From NCBI GenBank assembly GCA_000320605.2, contig KB445812.1:62001-126000 (forward strand): DNA of 64,000 bases, given 5' to 3'. The translations under genes and the position numbers were made by a program. Each line of letters begins with the position of its first letter. The first letter of the stretch is position 1. Below the pieces are notes generated by a model. The model worked only from the letters and a program-made list of their open reading frames with translations. It was not told the origin of the DNA and ran no database searches. Below are positions 1 to 11,139 of the stretch, piece by piece. The stretch is from Gelatoporia subvermispora B. Lineage: Eukaryota; Basidiomycota; Agaricomycetes; Polyporales; Gelatoporiaceae.

Positions 1-663
1 TCGATTGGTGCGTAGACAGCATCCTGTTGTTGGGGGCAACGATCACCATCAATACGATGTTGGACCTACGGTCATCAACGAGCCACATACCATCAACGTG
101 CGTGTCCGCCTCCACGGCCTCACATCCGGGAGCGGCTCCTCGCTTCCCGGCGCCCAGATCTCACCAAACGCAGGAAGGTACCTTGTCAGCCTCCCATCTG
201 GCATTCTGACCACGTATATCCGGGCGTGCACGCCGTTCTATCACCATCAAATCACCCACCGCGGACACATGCAACCAAAATCAGCGTCAGATCGGGAGGT
301 GGGAAAGGCATCCACTTACAGCTGCCGTGCCTCTGGTCCTCTGTACGATCGAACACTCAATCCAGTCCGCCCAGCTCACCGAATCGGGGTGCCACCTCCT
401 GACCTTGCACGTCGTCCCGACCTGCCCCCCCGGTGCAAGTTGCATCAGCGCCTCGCGGCCGTTCTCACTCTCGCCCGACTCACCTCCAGGGACGGGAACG
501 GTTGCTCGTCGACGCCATAGGCCATCGTCCCAAGCGCAGGCACCATTTTATCCTCCGGGAGCAGCTTCGTATCTCTGGATCCCCCGGACGGCGCCGCCAC
601 AGCTGCGTGGTTGTATGACACGACATCGTTCCTTTCGAGGGACCTGCTGTTGACGCTGGACAT
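1..663 (-). CDS. 5' part of an unrecognised spliced gene, runs off the window
   Basis: Four exons can be read on the minus strand: 663-484, 421-320, 237-91 and 23-1. Introns lie at 422-483, 238-319 and 24-90. All three start GTRWGT or GTGAGT and end AG, the first has a CTGAT branch point, and each exon length is a multiple of three, so the phase closes every time. The start is the ATG at 663, with a TATA box about 80 nt upstream. The visible 151 residues hold a Trp-rich stretch (RRWHP, SWADWIEC) and then YVVRMPDGRLTRYLPAFGEIW. I do not recognise the family, and no signal peptide or membrane segment is visible. The gene continues past base 1, so length and function cannot be given. Confidence is high that it is coding and nil on role. 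Confidence 0.72.
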
Positions 664-743
664 GGTGTTCTCCTGGGGTTTCGCTGAGTGGGCTGTAGAC
701 GTGATGAGGTGGGACGTTGCATGTTGTGGTTGCTCTCCGTGCG

Positions 744-749
744 TTTATA
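744..749 (-). promoter_or_regulatory. TATA box of the gene starting at 663
   Basis: The minus strand reads GTATAAACGC here, about 80 nt upstream of the ATG at 663. Two other genes in the window have TATA boxes at a similar distance (24450 and 7064). Confidence 0.5.
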
Positions 750-2509
750 CCCCCAGGTAGCAGCCACAGAGAGTTAACAAGGTAGGCAAAAATCAAAGTG
801 AGTCCTGCGTTGAGGCTTTGTCGCGAGTTTGTGTGTAGGAGAGGCGGAGACCGCTGCACCACGGGTCCCGTGCCTTGACAGGGAGCGCTTTGGTCACAAA
901 GTTAGTACGGTCAAAGGTATGTCGCTCTTCAGCCCAGCACCAAGAACATCGTCGTCCGCAAAACACGAGAGCTTCTCAGATCGTCGGTCCTAACAAGAGA
1001 TTCTTAAACTTTTGCGGGTGGTATAATGCGCAAGAGGCCTTACACAGCCATCGCTGTATACCACGGCAGCGCGTGTGCAAAGATGTCGCATTGCGCTCGT
1101 AGAATATCATGCATGTCCGTAGAACAAACTACCATTGGGGCGACTGTAGAGCACATTGAGATCGCGCTCTTCGGGAGTAGACCTCACACTCGTGCTGCGC
1201 CTGTCCCGAGCGTTGTGTAATTCGTGGTGGCAAAGTCTCGACCTCGGAGTAGGCATCAGGAACATTCTCATGTCAACCGCAAGTCAGGACAAAGACACCG
1301 CAGCCAAGCATCCACATTCTCCGTCCAAACAACAGGTCCAAAGAAATCCCAAGTCCCTAGTCCCAAGTGTCAGCGCCGCGCAATCGTGGCTGTCGCCATC
1401 GGCCAAAGTATATTCATCACCAAGACAGCAAGCACACGACCAGCCCCAAGCGCAGAGCAGAGTAACAATTCGGAATTGTATGACGTCGGAGGCCAACGCA
1501 TCGCAGTAGAGTCTCGTAGTGCCCTGCCCAATTCCATATGCCGCCTGTAAATGTAATAATACCTCCGAGCCTCGTATCCGCCTCCGTGAGCCGTAAGTAG
1601 CAATCATTAATCACGCACCGGCGAATGGCCAGCGTGCTCTCCCGCCCCCGAAACTCGAGTGCGGGGAGGCGGACGCGGGGCAACCCCATCATCATAATCA
1701 GTGCCGGTCGGCGGTGGCTCTCGCCCTCTCTCGCCTCGCCTCCTCCGCCAGCCACCGCTTCGCGCAAGGCCCGTGCGCGCCGCCCTCGCAATGATCGTCC
1801 GCCGTCCTGCGCAAACTCGCCGGGCGCGGGCCCACCCCGTTTCAGAATCGTCCCTCCTCCAGCCCTCCAGCCCATGCGCTCATTACCATCGATGCCCGCC
1901 TTGTCCGCCCTCGCGAGCACGGCAACACGAGCCTCAACGCCTGGCTGAGCGATCTTGCGCCGCCTCTCCTGCCCGCCTGCTGCACCTGCCCTGATCCGCC
2001 CCGTGCCAATATTGCCCCCCATCTGCCGGACGTGCGCTGCCATGGCTCAACGACGCGCCTGCAAACCTCCCAGCGCACGATAATAATAAACAACCATCTG
2101 TCTACGATCACAATCCGTGCACCCTCCGAGAGCCAGGAGCCTCGCGTGGCGCTTCGTCGCGCGGCAACCAACCCGGAGATAATTATATACAATAAGACAA
2201 ATCGAGAGTTCGGTGCCCAGCAAAGTCATCGTGCTACATGCGTCGTGAGAATAGATAGTACTATATGTCAAATGCTGCCTGTGCAAAGTGTCATGAGATG
2301 AGACAATGAGAGAGAATGCGATGCGGCCTCCCAGCGCACAGCGGGATGCGGGGGTATACACAAGAAAAGGGAACCACCAAACAATACTCAATGACAATTT
2401 GCGCCAGCGACCTGCCATCGCCAGCTCGACCCGCCGGACCCGCCTTCGCCCACCAGATAGATAATCTCCGCCATTCGCCAGGTCCGATCCCGCGCCCGTT
2501 CTGGACGTA
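750..2509. other. Intergenic stretch, no convincing gene
   Basis: Open frames here are short or compositionally driven. The longest (1417-2043, minus) is Arg/Gly/Ala-rich and comes from a GC-rich patch at 1620-2040. No frame joins by plausible splicing to another. The stretch between the two minus-strand genes probably holds the Polo kinase 3' UTR next to 2510 and otherwise nothing I can name. Confidence 0.5.
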
Positions 2510-5500
2510 CTACCGTAAGGACGCTTTTGACGAGCGAGTGCTCATAGTCGGGAAGGGCCCAGGCACGGTGTGGCCGTCCGCCTCGGGCCCGGCCCCGGCG
2601 CCCTGAACGGTCTGCACGCTTGCGTTCCGTATCGAGGAAAGCACCTCTCTGCAATACTTCAGCTTGTCCACGAGTCGCTGATGGAGCTTGGCCTGCTCGG
2701 GGTCGGCCACGGGCGGGCGCAGTGCCTGCGCCATGACGCCCGCGAGCGTCCAGCGGGTGACGTTATAGTTTTTATCGATGTGCGTCACGCGTAGCCCGTG
2801 CGAGGACAGGATCAGCTTCGAGTGGTCGTAGAAGTTGAACTGCACGCATGATATGATCGTGAGTGCGCACGCACGCAGAGGGAAGCAGCGGAGGACGCAC
2901 CTGTAAGACATCGTGACTCATCTTGAAGACGATGACGTGCTTCATGCGCAGGTATTTCTGCACAAAGTCCATGCCCTTCGTCCGTTTCGTATCCTCGAAC
3001 GTGTAGTCATACTCGCCATAGAGCCGATTCATGATGTACCCTTCAAAGTGCTTCAATAGATAGATCTTGGGCTTCAGATCCTCGGGGTATTCTGAGATTG
3101 TGTAGTTCTTGCGCACGTACACCGACCCCTGCCGCCGTGACGAAACGAAGTCGAAGTGTCTGCACACGTGGGGTCAGCATCTCATCCATCTCACGAGCGT
3201 GGTGACATACATCTTATCAGGTGACAGCACAATGCTCGTGCTGTCATTGAAATGCACGCCGACCGAACCGTCGGTGAGCGCATAGCCCATGCCGTACTTG
3301 TTGCAGTAGTCGACCCACGAGACAATAAACACCTTCGTGTCCGGCAAGCTGACATCTTCTCGCGGGTCCCTGAATAGCTTGCCCTCTGCCCTCGCCTCGA
3401 ATGCGGCGGACAGCGTCTGCAAGGCCATATCGAAGCTATTAGGCTTCAGCGGCATGCTCGACGAGCTCGGCATGCTGGGGATGGTCGGATTGCTCGATGT
3501 GGAAGGGATTGGCGGGGGCATGGGTTCCGCCCTCGGGATCAGCCTCTCCTTCTCCTTCGCCCTTGTCGGATCTGCGAAGGCATGTCGGCTTGACGCCGCA
3601 GGGATCGTCTCCGGTCTGAACGCAGCCCTTTCCCTCTCGTGCTCCTTCGTAAACAACCTCTCCCGCTCGCTGCCCCTTGTAGGTAACCGCTCCCGTTCGC
3701 TCTCCCTCGTGAGCAATCTCTCCCGCTCCCTCTCCTTCAAGGTCAACTTTTGCGGTTCCTCCCTCACCCGCTCCTTCAACCGCTGCTCACGAAGACGCGC
3801 GTGTGCGGGCGCAGGTGCCGGCGGAGGTACATTCTCCTCATCTTCATCCTCCTCTTCCACCGGGGGCGGGATACGATCGGGGACCATCTGAGCAACAATG
3901 CGCGCCTTCTGGCTCTCGAGCTCTTTTCTCCTCAACTCCTGGCGCTTCGCATCGAGGAGATCCTGCGGGTCCTCCTCAACCTCATGCTGCCCAGACGCTG
4001 TGCGCATGCGCGCAGGAGACTTGGCCTCGCGCGCAGCCTGCAACCGGCGGATGAGCGGCTGCTCGCCGCGTGCGCCCATGGGCGCGACGAGGAGGGGTTG
4101 CCGTGCGGAGCTGATAAGGGCAGAGATCGGGCTGCCGGGCTGGACTGCGCGCTGGAACTCCTTCTCTTGCTGCTGGAGGCGCGACGTCACGCCCTTCTCG
4201 AGGCTGATCATAGGGTAGTTGGCAGCTGGTGGGATGGCGATGCTCGTGATCTGGTCTTCATCCAGAAGAGCATACCTCCGGAGGCGCGCCAGGTTCCGCT
4301 GGGACTCTAATGGAGTGATATGGCTGAAGTTCGGAATGTCCTTGAGTGCGACGTTGGGGATGTAGCTCGGGATGATGCCACGGACGAAGAATACGTGTGC
4401 GATGATCTCGTGCAGGGTTGGTCGCTGCGACGGATCGAGGGTGAGGATTTGTGATATAAGATGCTGCACCTCGGGCGAGACGGGTCGGTCGCTCGGGAAT
4501 TCGTATTCGTTGTTTTGGATACGTCTTGACAAATAGTTCGGACACCAGCACGCTGATAGTAACAAGGAACTCACTTGTAGATTGCCTTGACATCCTTCGT
4601 TTGGAAAGGCGGGCGTCCAACCACAAGGGTATACAAGATCACGCCAATGGACCAAGTGTCAACCTCAAAGCTATGCCCGTTGGCGGTGTCGAACAACACT
4701 TCAGGTGCAATGTAGTTCGGCGTCCCACAGATAGTCTTCTTCCTCTCTCCTGGGCTCTCGATGAGTGCGGCGAGACCGAAGTCACCGACCTTGACGTTCA
4801 TGGTCTTGTCGAGGAAGATGTTGCCGAGCTTGAGGTCGCGATGGATGACCTGGTGCGTGTGCATGTAATGACACGCCCCGATCAGTTGTATCATGAAGAA
4901 TCTGGCCTCAGGTTCCGTGAAGCGTTTCCGCAAACGGAGCATGTCCATGAGGGAACCATTCGGGCAGAGTTCGAGCGTCATGTACACGTGTTCTTCATCT
5001 TCAAAGCAGTCCTGAAACGAGACGATATTCGGGTGTTGAAGTGATTGGTGGATCCTGATTTCTGCATAAAGCTACATCGTGGTTACATGGGACATCGCTG
5101 TAGGCCGGCACCGAGAAATGCGTACCTTTGTCTTAGCCTTCTTCGTCTTAAGAGATGACTTCGTAATAACCTTGCAGGCGAGCCTTGCGCCGTAAGTGTC
5201 CTGCACTTGATATACACGCGCGAATCCACCCTACGGTTGCAACAGTCTCAGCGGACGACACACCAATCGAGAAGTCGGACCAAGGATATGCGTAACGGAA
5301 AGATTTGTAGCTGCTCATGTGAAAGATCGCTTCGCACAATGCATAAAGCCACCCCTAATATTCTAGCAATCTATATGGACCGCACAGGTCGCACATACCT
5401 CGCCCAATAGATGGCCGCGCTGGAGGCTACCATGCATGTGTTCAATGACCTTCGGCGGGGACGGCGGGGTAATCTTCGCATTCTGTCGTGGCAAAGGCGG

Positions 5501-5647
5501 CTCGGCGGGTTGCTTGACTTTTTCCTTGAGTTTTGGCGGAGTTCCGGGCGGCGGCGGACGTTTGTTGAGGGCATGGTGGTTGTGCGGGGCGGAGAGGGGG
5601 TGACGCCGTGGCGGAGGGGGCATTTGTGTGTATACCGGTGCATCCAT
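2510..5647 (-). CDS. Polo-like kinase (Cdc5/Plo1 type)
   Basis: Mitotic Ser/Thr kinase that phosphorylates cell-division targets at spindle poles, kinetochores and the division site. Six exons close in phase (5647-5399, 5230-5126, 5071-4575, 4524-3211, 3159-2901, 2839-2510), giving 917 aa. After an 80-residue Pro-rich lead come the Gly loop (GEGGFARVY), the catalytic Lys in [18 protein letters not shown], the DFG motif and the activation loop [11 protein letters not shown]. Polo box 1 shows [20 protein letters not shown]. Polo box 2 ends with the phosphopeptide-binding His and Lys in YDHSKLIL. Having two polo boxes behind a kinase defines the family. The protein is longer than yeast Cdc5 (about 700 aa) because the kinase-polo-box linker is expanded and charged, with repeats of the form ERERLxTRxS. 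Both catalytic and binding residues are intact. Confidence 0.95.
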
Positions 5648-5749
5648 CCTTGTGGTCTTGTAGGCCTAACACCGTCGACGCAAGGATGCAAAATAAAAAG
5701 TCGAAATGAAGGAGATACGAGGGGATGGGTTCGATGTTCGAATCCACCG

Positions 5750-7040
5750 GCGTGCCCAAGGCGTGTTCGCCACCTTACATAAGGCCACGTGCTGGTTCGA
5801 TTTCGCGTAGCGCGTTCGACCATGTGACCGTTCAGCGTGAGAAGCACCTGGCGGCCTGCCAAGGGCGTCTGCCTTTGGTCTCTGGACTTTGCAGTCGCGA
5901 CGCTGCGCTGCGGCTCTCTCTCCTCTGGTCTTAATGTACTGTTGTCTGCCACCGAAGAGCATTATATACGTTGGACATGCTGGACTCGCTTAGAAATCAT
6001 GCTCCAAAGTTATGCTTTCTGGAGGGCTGCTTTCGCTCCATCAGTATTCGACGAACCTCGCCATAGCCATAGGCTCGAGACTCTCGGACGCGCAACTGAC
6101 TTTGCTATAGAGCGACGTCTTCGCCTGCTACTCCATGACGAGTGTTCTCGCATTCTTCCAGCCAAAACAACCGTCAAGCTGTAATATTTCCTGGCTATGT
6201 TATCGTGGCGTTGGCTCGAACTTGTGGTCCGGATACTCTCAAGAGATCCGTGCACTCCAACACGGTACGCTGATAGCTGTGAAGGAGTTATAGTTGACCA
6301 TGTCTTCCAAGCTATATAGGAACACTTGCCTGCCCAAGGGGACGATCCAGATCAATATCGCACTGTATCACTATCCATGTATGTAGCTGTCGAATGTCAA
6401 GAATGGCTTGGACGTTGTTGCGTCTAGTCAGAAAAGAAATAACACTGCGACATCATTGAGCTAGAATGCATCCATGCAGGCCGTGCTTTGGTATACTGAA
6501 CAGTCTCTTGCAAGTCGTCTCACATCATGAAGTATACCGAACGCCAGCTTACTTCAAAGCGGTCTTAACGCTGTACACTGTTGCGCGATTATTGCAACGA
6601 TTACGTCGCCGACGGAAAGCAGAGCTGTCTAAGATATAGAATACGACGTGCTGGGACTTCAACAGCTGTCACAAAACCTAGAGCTATCGTTAGCCTGGAT
6701 TCGCGATCCTAGTCGCTGCACAGCTCAATATCTAGGCTACACAAGACGTGCACCGCACATCTTCGGAGACTATTTTCCCGATAGTCGCGACGTTGAGCAC
6801 TTGGGAAATCCCGAAGATATTGCACGCGGGCAACCACCGACGACGGAACGAACACGTGCACAAGAGACCCCGGCCCGATCTCCGCAAACAAACAGACGAA
6901 GAGGCTTGTGCTGCTCTTGTTCCTCAAGGCTGCGGGGTTTGAATCCTCACGGATCAGGTTACCATCAAGTCTGAGTCTCCAACTCGAGGGACGCCGAATT
7001 TCCGGCGCCGACGAGCGTTCCGTTCATTGTGGCAGCGTGT
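5750..7040. other. Intergenic stretch, nothing assigned
   Basis: This is the shared upstream side of the Polo kinase (minus) and the gene at 7235 (plus). I found no coding frame that splices, and no tRNA. A tRNA-like T-arm word near 5733-5750 does not fold into a cloverleaf. Confidence 0.45.
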
Positions 7041-7044
7041 GGCG

Positions 7045-7069
7045 ATTGGCTCGTCCGGCCACCTATAAG
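7045..7069 (+). promoter_or_regulatory. CCAAT and TATA elements upstream of the gene at 7235
   Basis: ATTGG (inverted CCAAT) at 7045-7049 is followed by TATAAG at 7064-7069, about 166 nt before the ATG at 7235. The sequence between is C/T/A-rich, like other fungal leaders. Confidence 0.45.
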
Positions 7070-7234
7070 CCACAGTTCCTTTAACCTCCAACCACAACTT
7101 CATTCCCATCCCTGATCGCACCCAAGCACTCGATATTGCTACATATTCGCTCTTAGATCACTACAGGTCGTCTGTCGCAACGTCCAGACCACAAGATACC
7201 TGACACCACACCTTGCACACCACAATCCTATACA

Positions 7235-9387
7235 ATGATGGCGGCTTCCACGATTACTCTTTCGGAAAGCTCAACCTATCTTGTAGGGACCAGGTAGTTA
7301 ACGGAATAACTACGCCTGTCCATGGTCCTGATCGCATTGATTCAGCGCCAACGGAGGATACACGCACTCAGCTGAAGAGTTGTCCGATCTTTTGGCCACC
7401 ACAACGATCTCCGACGAGCCCGAAGAAACTAACACGTTCGTCCGATTTTCTATCGATCATAATTCAGTATCAGTTGGCTGACTGTTATGTATACTGCTTA
7501 GCGGCGATCAGCAACAGATACCGGCGGAGACAATCCCAGCCCCAGAAAACGCCACAGCTCCCCAGGAGCCGCGTCAAACCAAGAGGTGGGCAGAATTTGA
7601 ACGCTAAACATCAACTTCCCAAATTTCGGGGACCCCGTGAACCGGGGTACCCCCCCCCTCCCCCCTCCTCCTTCCCGATCAGGCCACGCCGAAGCAATGC
7701 CGTCCAACTGCGCAGGCCACGATGTGGCCACAGCGACGCGTTTACCGCGTTTTGCCTCACGTGATGGCTGACCAAGGCATGGATTGGCGTCTGTTCCGCC
7801 GACATTCGTCGAAATATCAAACGACAACGAGTGGACGATATCTCGCAGAAAGATTGTGGGCATGTTGCAAGGTAGTATCAACACGAGATCTAAGAAACCT
7901 GAGGTGATATGAGCTGAGTGAGAGGCTGGGGAATCAAACTTCGTGAGAAGTGCCTCCAAAACGCGATCAGGGACCCCGGGTACCACCTGGGGGCCTCCCT
8001 TGCAAATAGGTTGGTGTCTCCGATTCAGATCTCGCCCGCCTCTTGCGTCAAACGACTTCCAACCGCGCAGAGTCATCCTTACAGCCTGAGAACGAGGACC
8101 TTTCTGACTTTGTCAGTACTCTACGTCTAATCGCTGCTGGCACAATGAGCTCATACCGTATCTCTTTGACACGCAGGAGGACGACGACCGGGATATAGAA
8201 GACATACGAGGACCTAGTGAACAAGCAGAGAATGTTGCTGAAGGAGATCGAAACGGGCACGCGGGGAGCATGGAGGGCGACGCAGCGAATCATGTCAATG
8301 TCCTAGACGAACTTTCGGCCGATGAAGGCGCCATTGAAGAGGCCATTGAGGAAGAGTACGTGGACATATTTGGTATAACCCGAGCACAATGTGACGCCAT
8401 CCGTCGCAGGAGCATGAGGTTAGCGTACTATTCATTATCGACCGCATTGATACTAACGCTCGATTGTAGCCCAGCAACAGCCTCATCTACAACTGCCGTA
8501 TCTGATGACGAGGACGGTGTCGTGCCTTCGTAAGACGATCATCGTCTACTTTCTAGTCACAATCAAGCTGATTCCGATTGACAGAGCTACGACGCTAGAC
8601 GACAAATATAAGAAGGCACTGGTATACGAAGTGGATGAGTTCCTGAACACCATTTCGTTGCCTATGCATGAGGCAAAGTCAACCACGCACACAACTTCAC
8701 CTCAGCCACTGGAGAGTATGCCACAGGTGCTGACTCCTTCCTCCGGTGCTGGACATGATGAACAATGTTCTGGTCTGTGTTGCTCGCGGAAAGGTGCGCC
8801 ACAGGGGTCGGTCTGTGACGACGAGGAAGTGAAAATGGAGGTTGAGATCGAGGTATGTTCAATTTGTCCATTATATCGTTGGTTGAAGTTTTAACAACTT
8901 GATACAGGATGTCGAGATGATGGAGCCTGAAGACAGGATCGACGAACATCTCCAATACCTCCTGAAGTCCACCCGGGGTGTCATCAAGATCGCGCCCCAC
9001 TACTCACGCAACGGCCGAGAACGCAAGCGCAAGTCTGTCGCGAACTTCTCTCCATACCCTCACTCCAAGGCGATCCAACCCGAGACTCACCACCACCCTG
9101 CGCCACAATACTCTGTCGGGGAACCGATGAAATATACCCACATCGGAATGTTACCGACTGAGTCCCACGTATCCACGCCGAGATCCAAGCAACGATCCGT
9201 GGGCCGCCGTTTTGCAAAGCGTGAACGTCAGGCCGCGAGGCACAACACACCTCCCATTCAGCGCCCACGACTCACAAATGACCTCACTTTGCAAGCCGCC
9301 GACGACAGCTGGTGGTGTATGGGTCGGTCGCTGATGCTGTGGGGTGTTCCGTGCAAGGTTCTCAGAGCAATCTGGATGGCGGGCTAA
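7235..9387 (+). CDS. Unrecognised acidic protein, interrupted by a transposon-like insert
   Basis: Spliced gene of unknown family. Exons are 7235-7293, 7346-7435, 7502-7579, 8054-8111, 8177-8418, 8470-8529, 8585-8852 and 8908-9387. Introns are 50-66 nt with clean GT..AG ends. If the insert at 7580-8045 plus one copy of its target duplication is removed, the phases close exactly and give 444 aa. The product is Asp/Glu/Ser-rich and probably mostly disordered. Recognisable words include DIFGITRAQCDAIRRRS, ALVYEVDEFLNTISLPMHE and a basic RRFAKRERQAARH near the C-terminus. With the insert read through, translation stops at TAA 7605-7607. An alternative model uses a 35-nt intron (7467-7501) and splices out 7586-8009; it also stays open (471 aa), so a product may still be made. 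No function is proposed. Confidence 0.6.
7580..8045. mobile_element. Non-autonomous hAT-like (MITE) insertion, 466 bp
   Basis: The ends are inverted repeats: CAAGAGGTGGGC on the left and, read from the other strand, CAAGAGGCGGGC on the right (11 of 12 matching). Weaker similarity runs on for about 30 bp. The element is flanked by the direct repeat CGTCAAAC at 7572-7579 and 8046-8053. An 8-bp duplication with CA-starting ends is the hAT superfamily signature. Deleting the element plus one duplication restores one open frame across the junction, which independently supports a recent insertion. No transposase frame is inside. The GTGGGC at 7586 and AATAG at 8009 could act as splice sites, so the element may be removed as an intron. 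Confidence 0.75.
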
Positions 9388-9399
9388 AAGATAGTTGCT

Positions 9400-9990
9400 T
9401 CAGGGCTACGATACTCCATAGCTCGCATGCCGAGCGGGAGAGTCCGTCGCTTGGGGGGATGCTCCGAGACAGATAGCTTGTTGCATCGAGAGTCACGACA
9501 CCGCGCACACGCACTCAAGCCCAAAACATTCACGATCTGTCATCTTCCACTCGTCTAGCCCTTGCTTCGTATACTCACCTCCTCGACATGCGGTCCAATT
9601 CACTTCAGGGCCCTCATTGGTTCTGGCTGTGTCCGTCAACGCGGTCGAAGAAATCGGCAACAAGCCATAGCCTCTAATCACTCGAGCTGCGCGACTCAGG
9701 TCTGCCTCTCCGCCCTGCCTCTCGCGATCCGACATTATGCCCTCATGTCGGCGCAGAGCAACTCGCAGTTGTTCGACCTCTATTGATGTTGTTGTGACTT
9801 GCTCGTGCAGAGTCGCAGCATCGCTTTTCCAGCGGTAATCTCGTGCAGTCTGAACGCTTGCAGAAGGATCGACCATCTGGTCTATACCGTTAGCTGCTCC
9901 ATGCTAGAAGCAGACGTCATGGTGTCCATCAGAGCCGTCTCCCGGAGAAGTCAAAGTCATCGTGGAAAGTCTGTCCGGTATCAAGGCCTA
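9400..9990 (-). CDS. Possible small coiled-coil protein, fragmentary
   Basis: An ATG at 9876 opens about 98 codons, ending at a good donor (GAG|GTGAGT) near 9581. The residues look like real protein: heptad-like LHEQVTTTSIEVEQLRVALRRHEG suggests a coiled coil. A short upstream piece starting MTLTSPGDGSDGHH could be joined only through a weak 39-nt intron. I found no convincing downstream exon, so this may be a relic. Family not recognised. Confidence 0.3.
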
Positions 9991-10737
9991 GCATTGTTAG
10001 AGACAGCAAGCTCGGCTCGCATTCAGGCTCTGCAACAGGCGCAGTGTGGCGCAGCGATAACCGGGAATGCACTCGACGAATGACTCCGCAATTTGTTCAC
10101 CCATCTACTCGTTCGCTTGACTGTCGAACAGTTTCACTCCATCGACGACCTTCACGCCTTCAGTTCCCCACCTCCACGTCATTCCCACCGGGGTTACTGG
10201 TATGCGTTGGTGCACCTACCCGAGGTCTCGACTCTGAAGCCACCGAACCCTGGTCCAAGCAGCATGTACATCTCAATAGCGTCCAAGCGGTTCTGGCGTA
10301 CCCCACGCCAGTTCTTCGCCCACAGTATGTCATACTGCTGTCATGACGGTGATCCCGCACATTCTCGAGGTGTCTACCACTATCGCGACAGTCATCGTTT
10401 AGTGGGGAGGTGCAGGACGAAGTCTCAATATCATCAGGAACTATACTTCAGATAGTGGCTGGAGAACGCTTGAAGAGTGGACGTGTGGAGCGTGGACGGA
10501 GAGGAAGGGCTGTCTCCCGTCTTTGATGCACGGTGGCGCAGACGCGCAAGACATTCCCATATTCTGAGGCAGATTTTAGACGAAGCTCTTTCGAGGCTCC
10601 AGTATTTAATCGCTTGCTCACCGTCTTCATCGACATTTATATCCATTAGCTGTGCTGAACGTGCAGATTTCGCAATTCGGCAGAAATCATTTCGCCGTTT
10701 TCTTGCATTTTGACGCACTTCACCCCACCTGCCAATG

Positions 10738-10890
10738 GTCCGTTGCCTTCTGGAAATCCTGGAGATCAAGGCGTACCTCAGGGAGCGTGAAGTACTAGTA
10801 GGGCGCATCTGCGGCCAGTCCCATTCTCCCGAAGAGCTGTACTGGTATCCTATTGCTCGCGAGAGGATCGAAGTCAGATATTCTTGTTAA
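10738..10890 (+). pseudogene. Short decayed coding fragment of unknown family
   Basis: The frame reads CLLEILEIKAYLREREVLVG followed by HSPEELYWYPIARERIEVRY, with the amphipathic and aromatic pattern of real protein, and then stops. A second piece with similar character (YPEQLQELQEQHGLMVGEDT) lies in another frame near 11045-11135. No start, no splice sites and no continuous frame connect them, so I read this as an eroded gene or transposon fragment. Confidence 0.25.
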
Positions 10891-11139
10891 GCCCGCCCGT
10901 GCTCGCAACGTCTCCGCAGCGTCGCCTTGTCTGAAATGTTCACACGTACAAGAGCAATATTCAAGTAGCATAGCCGGCCGAATTTGTAGACCGCCCGAGG
11001 CCGACTCGGCTGTTTGCGATTGTGTTGTATCCGTAAATGTCTCTACATCGAAAGCACTTATCCCGAACAATTGCAAGAGCTTCAAGAGCAGCACGGGCTC
11101 ATGGTGGGCGAGGACACCATCCAATGGAACTTCAAGAAT

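Noticed and set aside
1417..2043. 208-codon minus-strand frame
   Set aside because: Arg/Gly/Ala-rich, caused by local GC content; both strands are equally open, and no splice sites or motif are present.
5700..5770. tRNA-like word GTTCGAATCC and matching frame RWIRTSNPSP
   Set aside because: The arms around it do not pair (five-base T stem fails on both strands) and no A box lies at the right distance.
6900..6965. Second tRNA-like word GGTTTGAATCC
   Set aside because: No acceptor stem or anticodon arm could be built around it.
7498..8076. 192-codon minus-strand frame across the MITE
   Set aside because: It is the antisense of the inserted element and of the host exon; no transposase motif.
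10160..10808. Chain of minus-strand frames between 10.1 and 10.8 kb
   Set aside because: Composition is borderline, junctions lack matching donor and acceptor sites, and the plus strand over part of it looks more protein-like.
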